Of a stretch of 64,000 nt of DNA, positions 1-8,976 are shown piece by piece; positions within the stretch are counted from its first letter, which is position 1, and each line of letters opens with the position of its first letter. The translations under genes were made by a program, and so were the position numbers. Source of the DNA: Dendrolimus kikuchii (taxonomy: Eukaryota; Arthropoda; Insecta; Lepidoptera; Lasiocampidae); NCBI GenBank assembly GCA_019925095.2, contig CM034390.1:1227501-1291500 (forward strand). The letters are read 5' to 3'. The notes under the pieces were generated by a model, which did no database searches, had not been told where the DNA came from, and saw nothing but the letters and a program-made list of their open reading frames with translations.

Positions 1-414
1 TTGTGTACAACAATACATTATATAATAAATAACAATAGACAACATTCCCAAAAGTATGAATAATATTACAAAGAGCGGTTACAAGAGTTTGAAGCACAAC
101 AAGTAGTTTAGCCATAGTGTATTGTCTATGGTTTTGGATTGAAAGTTAATAAACATTGAGCGGTGTTTTACTTTACATAGATCAGTGCACACAGAGCGGC
201 AAGACTGGAGCATGTCCTTATTAAAATTGATATTTGTAACGTACTTAATATAAACCTGCACGGATGGCGCCACTGTGCCAGTGTCCCCCCCCCCGTCCCC
301 CACCCCACCCCTCACTCACTTTACTCACTTGTAAGATGTCGACGCGCCAGTACGGCCCCGCTCCCAATCCCGTCCGGTCTCATCCCAATGGATCTTCACT
401 ACTTAATCAAAATA
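1..414. other. Unassigned left edge
   Basis: No coding region is convincing here; the open frame on the minus strand is short and low-complexity. A cytosine-rich tract lies at about 284-315, followed by unremarkable sequence. It may be a gene flank or old repeat; nothing decides between them. Confidence 0.4.
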
Positions 415-418
415 TTAA

Positions 419-626
419 CCCTTAAGACAATTATCGATATAGCAAAAAGCCGCAAGACTAACACAATCACTATCTCGTAATGTACCAAGAAAATATACCC
501 ATTTCATACAAATCATACAACTCCTATATAAACAGAGTGAGACAACAACACAATTAACGATCACGTGCACAAACGCGATCTGCACTCTCATCGCGGACAC
601 ATATGTGCTAATAGTGAGCTGAAGGG
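419..626. repeat. piggyBac-like MITE, copy 1
   Basis: The element begins CCCTTAAGAC and ends GCTGAAGGG. It is bounded on both sides by TTAA (415-418 and 627-630), the target duplication used by piggyBac transposases. The interior carries no long frame. Related copies lie at 40039-40249 and 62340-62693, each again bounded by TTAA, which makes a non-autonomous DNA transposon the best reading. Confidence 0.75.
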
Positions 627-630
627 TTAA

Positions 631-1201
631 AACATGTACAGAAACTAGCGCCATCAAGTGGTCTAGGAATATTAGTTCCCATTTAGTGCAACTTAACTTA
701 AGATGGCGCCGTGCAATATCGTTGAATAAATACATCGCGCTGACGAGATCTTAAGAGTATAAATGAAACCACAAGTTATGGTCAAAGGTGAATCTCGCAC
801 ACTTTTACATGAAGTTTTATGTGAACCATTTTCTACTTTTGGCATAAATTATAAAGAGCTTATAATATATAATTATATAAGTTTTAAACTGTAATTTTAT
901 TCTGTCTTTCCATTTATTCCAATTTAGAACAAGTTATAAGTACCATCTAGTGGAATTTATAGAGTTATCGATTGTAGCGCCATCTATCGGACCGGGTAAA
1001 TGATATTTTGATATTTTATTCCAGAGAGGCTGATATATTTTATATATAATATATTATCTTTGGTCCCGCCATTCCTCCTTATCACTTTGTAATCACGTCT
1101 ACATTGCATTTTTGTTCTTTTAACAGTCGTACTTATTTTTACACATATTTAGAAATATTTGTCATTTCAACGTAACGTTTATTGCCATGACGTATTTAGG
1201 T
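631..1201. other. AT-rich, no gene seen
   Basis: Noncoding AT-rich sequence with no frame, RNA gene or repeat that I recognise. Two short stretches resembling the GCGCCATCTA motif common in insect intergenic repeats occur near 650 and 980. Confidence 0.4.
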
Positions 1202-1515
1202 GTTTTTTTTTATTGCAGGAGATCAGCAGACAGGCAGACGGCCCACTTGATGGAAAGCGGTTACGATCGCCTATGGACATTTGCCACACCAAAGGTGCTA
1301 CAAATGCGCTGCTGCTCTCTTGAGAGAAACTGGAACCTGGTCACTAATGCCGGAACACAACTCAAGGTTGTTATGGCGACATACTTTAGACCAGGGGTGG
1401 TAGCCATCCAGTCGGGTAAATGCCCTACCACCTGGCTATGGGTTGTTTAGTCGCCTCTTACGACAGGCCGCCCGGCCGCAGGAAATTGTATTCTTTCTCC
1501 GTTCCTGCACGGATA
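1202..1515 (-). repeat. CAATAAAA short retroposon, copy 1 (family A)
   Basis: On the minus strand this repeat starts ATCCGTGCAGGAACGG and ends CTCCTGCAATAAAAAA, so the poly(T) at 1202-1211 is its tail. About ten copies occur in the window with the same tail. The head GTCGTAAGAGGCGACT and the tail block CAGGTGGGCCGTCTGCC are well conserved. It looks like a SINE or the 3' end of a LINE mobilised by target-primed reverse transcription. I see no clear tRNA-type A and B boxes. Confidence 0.8.
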
Positions 1516-2379
1516 AAAGTGTTCTCACTACATACACAGCATAAGCTGACAGCTCACCATAATAAGTATTATCTATGGCTCACCTGACGGCAAGTGGTTA
1601 CGTTGTCTATAAACATTTGTAACACCAGAAGTGTTACCAATATAAGTACATTATATTATGCCAGGCGGGCATAAGCTATAACGGTTATAGATCATAGATA
1701 AGCCGGCAAAATTACATAATTTACCGGACAATTCATTTGCCTTACGATCGGTTAAAATTTGAGATATTACACGACCAACAAAACTAGACGAACGCGTGGT
1801 CATTCCACCCGAGGTACAAGATCTAAAGCGGTATGCTTTAGATCCTGTACCTCCTAGTACCGTTCGCAGCTTCAATAAGTTTGAATGGATTAGTTGTTTT
1901 GTTATAATCTCTGTGTTGGTTGTTAAGTTTTTTCTAGTTGTTTTTTGTTTGTTATCTTGCTGTTTTTGAAGTGATAACTTTTTATGGGAGGGTAAACCGC
2001 TTCGTTACGTAACGCGTTACGGCGCCAATCTGTCTGGCTTCCCTTTCTCTCCGCAAGTTATAACTTCTCTCGGGCGTCCCGAGGCGCACACGTTTTTTAT
2101 TGTATTGTTTTGCGTTGACGACATTTGAAATGGGTAAAAAAAAGTTAGACGAACAAATTTGACCATAATCCTGTTGGTATTTTTAGATATTTTTGCAAAC
2201 GGTACCCGTCCCGGTAGACACACATTTTGCATTCGTCTATTTGGCTTGGTCGTATAGTAAGCTCAAGACAAGTAATGACAAATTTCTACCGATAGTAAGG
2301 CAAGTGAATCAACAGTAATATATAGAAATCGGCCATAAATGGAGTGTATTCAAAGCATACTTACTCCGTTGACTCAGCG
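1516..2379. other. Noncoding, old repeat remnants
   Basis: A diverged fragment of the family A tail is visible at about 1577-1640 (CTCACCTGACGGCAAGTGG). A hairpin at 1811-1853 is listed separately. The remainder has no support as a gene. Confidence 0.4.
1811..1853. repeat. Imperfect 19-bp hairpin
   Basis: The arms 1811-1829 (starting GAGGTACAAGATC) and 1835-1853 are inverted copies with one mismatch, around a 5-nt loop GGTAT. No known function; it could be the tip of a decayed fold-back element. Confidence 0.7.
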
Positions 2380-2844
2380 ACCCAAAGTGGGTCTTGGCCT
2401 CCGAAACGAGTACATGCCACTTTTCTCGGTCCAGTGCGGTTTCTTGCCAATTACTGGCTCCTAGCTCCGACAGGTCTGTCTCTACTCTGTCCTTCCAGCG
2501 ATATTTAGGACGGCCGACCTACCGGCCGTCCCAAATATGCTTTCCTCGCGCTGCGATCCTCTCGCATCCGCTCTACGTGACCGAACCAGCTTGGTCACGA
2601 GATTCCCAATTTTGAGGTTGGTTCGGACCCTCCAGCTACCACCCTCTCTTTTTGTTGGACCCAGAATCTCACGGAGAGCCTTCCTTTCCGCTACTAAAAG
2701 CTGGTTCTCCTTCTTGAGGGTACGCGTCCAAGCTTCGCACCCATACATCAGGATGGGCCGTATGACGGTTTTATAGTTCAAAGCAGCTTTATGTAATTTT
2801 GGACAAGCGACGCCACTTAGCAGCACATAATACGGTACAAACAT
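2380..2844 (-). pseudogene. LINE reverse transcriptase C-terminal fragment
   Basis: The minus-strand frame reads like the region downstream of the RT catalytic core in RTE/BovB-type LINEs. It contains 'IRPILMYGCEAW', then a stretch like 'LLVAERKALREILGPTKR' and 'GSWRVRTNLKIGNL'. In such proteins this segment is followed by an LRW-GHVERM motif, which is the part seen in the eleven short LINE tails elsewhere in this window. No RT catalytic core or endonuclease is present, and the frame degenerates after 'RSRRADARG', so this is a fragment rather than a working gene. Confidence 0.8.
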
Positions 2845-3054
2845 TTGTCGCTGAGTGAATACTGATCCTTGTTTATTAGGTGTCCAATAATGAGCAATAA
2901 ATACATGTGAAATATTTTATACAATACGTGAGCAAATATTACTGGACGGTGAATTATTTATTAATAATTATTTCATATAGTTACAATCTCTTCACAATAT
3001 TGCAAATTTATTTGCAACGAATTTCTATGAAAAAGAATCTCAACTTATACACAC
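2845..3054. other. AT-rich spacer
   Basis: No feature recognised between the LINE fragment and the following MITE. Confidence 0.3.
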
Positions 3055-3553
3055 ATAATAGTACATTATGGTACTAGTGTGTAACATTGGTGATTACCGC
3101 CGAGGCGCCATTGAGACTCGAGCCGTAGGCGAGGGTCTTAAGAGAGCCGAGGATGGTAATCATCAATACACACGTGTATCATACGACGTTTTTCAACACA
3201 CTTGTGAATAAAATAACAACAAAAACTCATTTTATTTAGTAGATAAAAAAAGTTATATATGAGTGAGTTTTATTTATTAAACACGTACGAGTTAAAATTA
3301 TCTATTTAAATAAGAAGTTGCATGAAATGAGCAAGCAATAGGAACATTAATTTATTTTTTCTATAGAACACGATCTTTTTTTTTGAATAAAAACTTTTTT
3401 AAGAACAAAGCAACTCAACCAATAAAATTTAAAAAAAAATCTATAACTCACTAGTGAGTTATAATGTTTTTTACTCACAGTTTGATAATGGGTGTCATTC
3501 TGTGCCTAATTGCGGTGACCATAGAGTCACTTTATGAGCAAGTGTGTTGAAAA
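3055..3553. repeat. Noncoding DNA element, copy 1 (family D)
   Basis: A 0.5-kb block beginning ATAATAGTACATTATGG is repeated nearly unchanged at 44275-44766. Internally, TTTCAACACACTTG (about 3191) and CAAGTGTGTTGAAAA (right end) are inverted. The block also includes the phrase GGCGAGGGTCTTAAGAGAGCC. There is no coding capacity. It is probably a MITE; the superfamily is not clear because no target duplication could be read. Confidence 0.65.
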
Positions 3554-3967
3554 TTATATTATCACACCCAATTTCAACAAGACGTGAATCCCTTACAATA
3601 ATACAACCTGCGCATACGTCGCTAGTCTGGCCAGGGAATCATGCCGCATGCTATTCAGAATTTTCATATGGCCACACTCGTATCTGTCATTGGAACTTAC
3701 GATAGAAGTGTTACGTACGGAGGGTACAGGTAAGGAGAATCATCTCATCTAGGAAAATAATTAAAGAAGTTTCCAGTCGTAAGCTGTAAATAACAGTTCA
3801 AAAACCGTCCGCAATGGCGCTGATGTAGACAAAGGGTATGGTATGAATGTAGCTGCTGTAGACGAATCGAAGTACGCCGAGTTAAAAAAATTAAGATCTT
3901 TGGCATCTAGAGTAGTTGGTAACAGTACACTGTTATAAAACGTCAACTAGTTACGTAGTACAAAGTA

Positions 3968-4300
3968 CATACATACATACATACATAACTTCACGCCAGT
4001 TCCCTTGCGGGGTAGGCACGAACAACAGAGCGCCATTTAGGCCCATTCTTACACACCTCACTTGCTTCTTTGACATTCATAACTCTTGTCATGCACACTC
4101 GTCTGTTCTTAAGGCTCCTGACATCACCCTCCGCTAGTACACGATCAATTTGATCATGGAAGGTGTGTCGTGGCCTTCCACGACTTCTGCATCCATCCAC
4201 TTTTGCATCGTATATCTGTTTAGTCATTCTTTCCACATGCCCGAACCACCGGAGCATTCCTTTCCTTACCTTCACCCAGACACTCTCTTTCAGACCAACT
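3968..4300 (-). mobile_element. RTE-like LINE 3' end, copy 1
   Basis: The minus strand encodes the C-terminus of a LINE ORF2: 'MLRWFGHVERM', 'GRPRHTFHDQIDRVLAEGD' and an end at 'YPARELA' followed by a stop. It then runs directly into a (ATGT)n tail, seen as ACATACATAC at 3968. This stop-plus-microsatellite end is shared by all eleven copies in the window, while the 5' ends vary, as expected for 5'-truncated target-primed insertions. Confidence 0.85.
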
Positions 4301-4374
4301 CAACTACCAGTAGTACAAAGTAATTTACTAAATATAATCTCAAAGAATTGTTATGTGAAACCGTGAATAGTGAT

Positions 4375-4934
4375 AATATTTTCTTAAGTTTTCGCGACTT
4401 GTATACACAATAAAACTACGTTTTTTAATCACGGTCATTTTATTTGATATTGGTTTTTCCGACGTTTCGGCCCATTTTCAGTGGCCGTGATCACGGAAGA
4501 CAAAGATGTCAAGTGTCAACGAGTATTGTTAAAGTTTTATTTAGCGTACCGCCAACTTGTTAATTTTAATTATTTAGTTTTAATTTTATTTATGGTTACT
4601 ATTTACTCTATGGAAGCCTAATCTAATTTGCTACCGCTTCGCAACATGTTATGGCTTGAAGAGAAGAAGCGGCGCGAGAAACTCTTCAGCAAACATGCCT
4701 AGCTAGGTATGTTAGGCTCCCATAGAGTAAATAATAACCATAAACAAAATTAAAACTAAATAATTAAAATTAACAAGTTGGCGGTAGGCTAAATAAAACT
4801 TTAACAATACTCGTTGACACTTGACATCTTTGTCTTCCGTGATCACGGCCACTTTTCAGTGGCCGAAACGTCGGAAATACCAAAATCAAATAAAATTACC
4901 GCGCTTAAAACTGTTAAAACGTAGTTTTATTATT
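4375..4934 (-). mobile_element. Fold-back retroelement, copy 1 (family C)
   Basis: A 560-bp near-palindrome. The left side starts AATATTTTCTTAAG, has a 33-nt extension, then AATAAAACTACGTTTT. The right end is the inverted AAAACGTAGTTTTATT without the extension. The flanks 4363-4374 and 4935-4946 are a 12-bp direct repeat (GTGNATAGTGAT, one mismatch). Both arms carry CCGACGTTTCGGCC and GTGATCACGG. No protein is encoded. The strand is given by treating the constant AATATTTTC end as the 3' terminus. Confidence 0.75.
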
Positions 4935-5198
4935 GTGCATAGTGATTTTATTTCGAGTTTAACGCTTAATGATTTTGTAATATTTAATTTTATAAAACTG
5001 AAACACTATAATACTACTCTAATAACTTTTGGCGCTTTCTTTAAAACTCACCCTGATGCCAAAGTGGCGCCACCCTAATTTAATGCATTTCGACGTACAC
5101 TTCTTCATATATAGAGATGGTTCTCCTTACCATACCACTACCCCTAGTGTTACGGCGTGGGTTTAGCTAAAGAACTATATTGAGATGTTAATCTTAAG

Positions 5199-5405
5199 GC
5201 CGCTTGCATAACGATCGCGCCTTTAAATAAAATTCGTTAATAATATTAAACTGCCTAAGTACGTTTTACACAAAACGTATTGACAGTTCTTTAAACGTAT
5301 TTAGCGGCATATTTTGCGTTGTGCAAGACGCTAATCGTATTTAAGAGTGTTAAATATGTTTTGTGTTTCTTAAATAAATTTAAGCAACCATTATGCAAGC
5401 GGCAC
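5199..5405. repeat. MITE with GGCCGCTTGCATAA ends, copy 1 (family E)
   Basis: Inverted termini GGCCGCTTGCATAA and TATGCAAGCGGC bound about 207 bp of noncoding sequence. A second copy, inverted, is at 18391-18598. There the empty site can be inferred from a related sequence, which suggests a short TA-containing target duplication. Confidence 0.65.
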
Positions 5406-5549
5406 TTAGTCTTGCATTTTTACTAAATTACCACACCTTTGTAGATATAAGTTGACAGCATTTAATTACGACAAATCAATATTCCATCAATCTTAACAGA
5501 AGTTTCATATACATTTCTATATATGAAAATAAACTTTGGTGCGGAAAAA

Positions 5550-5992
5550 AAACTTCAAAGGACAAGTGGCACAACGAAGTGGCAACAAAATTTTAAGTTG
5601 AAGTTTTACGGGAAGGTTTTCAAATTGGACAAGTACATTAACAATCTGCCCGTAAAACTTCAAGTTAAAATTTCGTTGCGATTCGTTTTGCCATTTGTCC
5701 GTTGAAGTTTCACTTCTGCTGTGTCCCAGCACACATTTCGATTTTTCGCAGGTTGACTGCAAATTATGATTTGGTTAGGTTAGGTACATTTTTATTTAAA
5801 CATATTTTATTTTATCAAACAAAAAAACTGAATCCGATCCGAAACCAAAAAAACATCCATAGTCTACTCTAACATTATGCCGCCTATCACCACATCTAGT
5901 GTAAATTTATGCCGCTCTTCCACGCGGCCGTAACGCTTTTTCGTGACAGAAAAATCCTAAGACCCCGTCTATATACAAGTTTCACTTCAAAA
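5550..5992. repeat. Large palindromic element, copy 1 (family B)
   Basis: Family B has a core of inverted arms (GGACAAGTGGCAAAACG ... CGTTTTGCCACTTGTCC) followed by TGATTTGGTTAGGTTAGG and a tail ending TAGAAGTTTCACTTC. This copy has a diverged left arm and a complete tail. It has no coding capacity. Small open frames across the arms are by-products of the palindrome. Confidence 0.7.
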
Positions 5993-6436
5993 ATTACGTA
6001 TGAAACCATGCCTGTATCGGACTAATTTTTTGTGAAAATTTCGTAATCTTACTCAGATGTGTGTAATATCGATTTGTCGTAATTTCTGAAATTCATTTAA
6101 TTAGCTCTTTAATACAAAATTATATAATTGATTTCTTACATTGCCAAGTGATTTTTTTTAAACTTGCAGCCATTTAGGTATACTGGTCAGAACCCTACTT
6201 TAAGTCATTACTTTGACTCGCACTACACATCTTTATGATGTAAATTTTATTTAGACTATAAATTGAGGCATATAAAAACTATTTAATAGAACAAAACATT
6301 TACAATGTAATTAAATGATGCTTAAGTATAGTATATCACAAGTTTATTTTACATATATTATTATCTTATATCGATTTTAAAAATTGTACACTTATCATAT
6401 TCGAGTCATATTTTTCGCAGGATAATTAAGATACAT
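5993..6436. other. AT-rich flank of the BEL element
   Basis: Noncoding; no repeat or gene recognised up to the left LTR. Confidence 0.4.
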
Positions 6437-6811
6437 TGTTCACGCCACCGCGTAACGAACGATGATTCCCCGAAAAAGTAATTTACCCCGCACTTCCGCG
6501 TCTCAACGATCAGTCTGAATCGACCCGTCGTAAAGACATTCACGCATCGCGCGCGCATTTGAGATATCCACCCAATTGCAATACTAATCGGGTTCCAAGA
6601 GCTTGGTGATAAGTGGCAAGTGAATCTAGTTGTGAAGCGGGAGATATATAACAAGAGAACACGCACTGCTGCTCCTGTATCGCAGACGCTCCGGTTACTC
6701 AGCTCATATTATTACGGGTGAGTCCATTTATCTCCATTCCCTCTTACCCTTGCACCCTTGAAATCTGGCAATCGGCCAGATCATATGGTCTTTCGAACCG
6801 AATATTCCAAC
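6437..6811 (+). repeat. Left LTR of the BEL/Pao element (end approximate)
   Basis: The start TGTT at 6437 is fixed by the direct repeat with 12807-12917. The end is set just before a TGGCGACC sequence that resembles a primer-binding site, giving about 375 bp. A TATATAA-like stretch at about 6643 could serve as the promoter. The terminal bases (...CCAAC) are not the usual ACA, so the right boundary may be off by some bases. Confidence 0.6.
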
Positions 6812-6829
6812 TGGCGACCTATTTATACA
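6812..6829 (+). promoter_or_regulatory. Possible tRNA primer-binding site
   Basis: TGGCGACC directly follows the proposed LTR end. BEL/Pao elements commonly start their primer-binding site with TGGCGAC. The following bases do not let me name the tRNA. Confidence 0.4.
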
Positions 6830-7370
6830 GTCTGCAACAACCGTATTTTGCCATTTTATGGTTAATTCAAACCAAATTGTAAATTTTCACATACCTAAAA
6901 AGTTAAATAAACAATCATTATCAATCTGCCCATTTACCCGTTTTCTGCCCTTGTTTTTTCTTTTTTGTTTTCTTATAAACATATTACTTCTGCCCTTATA
7001 TATTTGAATACCCATTCCACATTCCTCAGATAATTACGCAAATTGCTACACGATAACTATTTTTTGGTACGTAGGTAGGTTAATATAACCTCGAGTACGT
7101 ATTCTGTACTTTATTCAGCACACCTATTCTCGAATACTTGCACTAAACGTGATATCGGATCGATATAATAATATTGAATATTATATTCGTTTCACTCGGT
7201 GTGGTTAGCTTGCCGTGCAACTTTTATAGCTTATATATAGCTTCGTGTTTATTAAGACTCAGCGCACACGACAGTTTGATATATATTTTTTTTTCCTAAT
7301 CATTTTTATTTATTTCGTATTTCTTACGTTTCTCTGGCTGCTTTCTTGCGTGTTCTTTATTAGCATTAGT

Positions 7371-7401
<31 letters not shown>

Positions 7402-7445
7402 AAAAAAAAAAAAAAAATAAATTTTTTTTTTTTTTTTTTTTTTTT
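7371..7445. repeat. Adjacent poly(A) and poly(T) tracts
   Basis: About 47 nearly uninterrupted A residues (7371-7417, one G) are followed by AATAAA-like bases and about 24 T residues (7422-7445). They lie in the leader of the BEL element, just upstream of gag. As RNA they could fold back on each other. Length variation or an assembly slip is likely here. Confidence 0.85.
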
Positions 7446-7485
7446 CGTTTGCTTTTCCTTTTCTTATTGTGCACTTCTCATCGTC

Positions 7486-8970
7486 ATGCCTACCAAATCG
7501 CAATCTGCCATCTTTATGCAAACCCATAAGTACATAACTTTCCTATTAGAGATAGCTAACCTTATATTAAAAGGAGACAAAAAGTATAGTGTAAACGATT
7601 TCATAGGGCGCTTTACAAAATTGGACGATATAAAGGGCAAGTTGGATACAGTATATTATGAGATCTTGGACTCTAAAGACCTTGACGACAAAGTGGAAAA
7701 ATGGTACTTTGACTACTACACCTCGGCTATAGAAGCATATGAAAAAATTTTGGTGGCAAACATCACCATCAGCTCAAGCATCAAACCAAGCTCGCCCACA
7801 TTCTCCACGTCTACTGTTCTGCCCAAAATAGATCTACCCAAATTTTCTTCCAAGCTTGAGGATTGGCCATCTTTCATAACTATTTTCAAAAGCCTTACGG
7901 ACACTGCCGGTAATTTGTCAGGTGCAGTTAAATTACACTATTTATTTTCTTGCCTCTCCGGAGAAGCTCTCAGTATGGTATCACACCTCAAGGTTACCGA
8001 TGAGAACTACGATGTAGCGATGACAACACTTGCCAATCGCTACGAAAATCGCCGAGTTCTCATTGATAGGTTTATAGATATGATACTAGAGTTACCCCAC
8101 ATCACCACCCGCTCACAAATCAGACAGTTATTTTTAGCCCCTCTTATTTCAACCCAATCGGCGCTTAAAAACCTAAACTTACCACTACATGACTCAGACT
8201 ACGTCCTAGTGTCAATAGTAGTGCGGAAGTTAAAGGGCGAGCTTCGCACATTATTTGAACGAACGCATGGGTCTTCAGACACTCTGCCCACCTTAAAGGA
8301 TGTAATCACATTCTTAGAAGACCATGCACGTTGCACAGAAACTGAGACATATAACCCACCCCCCCCTCCCCTCAGCCCGACATACAGACAAACTGAACGT
8401 GCTTCTCCCTCAGCACGGTACCAACCACGCGCTTCTGCACCCAGACCAGAAATTCGGCACGTTCGTTTTCAGCCCACTACTTCCGTCCGCCCACCTTTAA
8501 CGCGCCCTGCATATCCTCTACAAAGTCAAGCGTACCCTGTACAGTACGCTCAAGGATACCCACAGTCTACACAATATTTCGAGCCCATAGCACAAGATTC
8601 CGCCCACCCACCAGCACCGACCAATAATTATTACTGCCCTTGGTGTCACGTTAGAGGACACAGGTTGCTGAACTGCGGTGAATACCTAAGACAGCCTACG
8701 CAAGGGCGCTGGGATTTTATCCAAGCTCATGAACGGTGCCGTAAGTGTCTAGGACCCCATTACTCTGACGAGTGCAGATCCACAGGACGGTGTAGAGAAT
8801 GTGATAGCGAGAAACACCATACCACCTTACATCGCAGTGGCTTTGAATCACCCACATATGACAATTCTCACCTCTTGCCCCCACAACTAAGAGGACAAGA
8901 ACACACCCGCCCAACCACGGAATCAAGAAACTCTTCTCGTCGTAATTCACCTATTAATTCACAACAATGA
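7486..8970 (+). CDS. Gag polyprotein of BEL/Pao retrotransposon
   Basis: The 494-residue protein forms the particle that packages the element RNA. The start is the ATG at 7486, about 40 bases after the A/T tracts. The central region (about residues 105-280; 'LPKIDLPKFSSKLEDWPSF' and the following helices) matches the DUF1759 family of BEL/Pao Gag. Near the C-terminus are zinc knuckles: C384-x2-C-x4-H-x4-C, a second cluster starting at C418 (CRKCLGPHYSDEC), and a third from about residue 433 (CRECDSEKHHTTLH). A proline-rich linker lies between about 285 and 380. The frame ends at a TGA (8968-8970) followed by CTA, and the same frame then stays open into pol. The reading frame is intact, so the copy looks recently active. 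Confidence 0.93.
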   Translation: MPTKSQSAIFMQTHKYITFLLEIANLILKGDKKYSVNDFIGRFTKLDDIKGKLDTVYYEILDSKDLDDKVEKWYFDYYTSAIEAYEKILVANITISSSIKPSSPTFSTSTVLPKIDLPKFSSKLEDWPSFITIFKSLTDTAGNLSGAVKLHYLFSCLSGEALSMVSHLKVTDENYDVAMTTLANRYENRRVLIDRFIDMILELPHITTRSQIRQLFLAPLISTQSALKNLNLPLHDSDYVLVSIVVRKLKGELRTLFERTHGSSDTLPTLKDVITFLEDHARCTETETYNPPPPPLSPTYRQTERASPSARYQPRASAPRPEIRHVRFQPTTSVRPPLTRPAYPLQSQAYPVQYAQGYPQSTQYFEPIAQDSAHPPAPTNNYYCPWCHVRGHRLLNCGEYLRQPTQGRWDFIQAHERCRKCLGPHYSDECRSTGRCRECDSEKHHTTLHRSGFESPTYDNSHLLPPQLRGQEHTRPTTESRNSSRRNSPINSQQ

Positions 8971-8976
8971 CTACCT
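8968..8976 (+). promoter_or_regulatory. UGA-CUA stop between gag and pol, candidate readthrough site
   Basis: The only stop between gag and pol in this frame is TGA at 8968-8970, in the context CAA TGA CTA CCT. UGA followed by CUA is a recognised leaky stop context in eukaryotic and viral genes. No clear stem-loop follows directly; the next 60 bases are rich in A and C. The alternative is that TGA is a simple inactivating mutation of a single-ORF element. Confidence 0.5.

Noticed and set aside
7245..7529. 94-residue frame with lysine and phenylalanine runs before gag
   Set aside because: Produced by the A and T tracts; the gag ATG in another frame has clear domain support.
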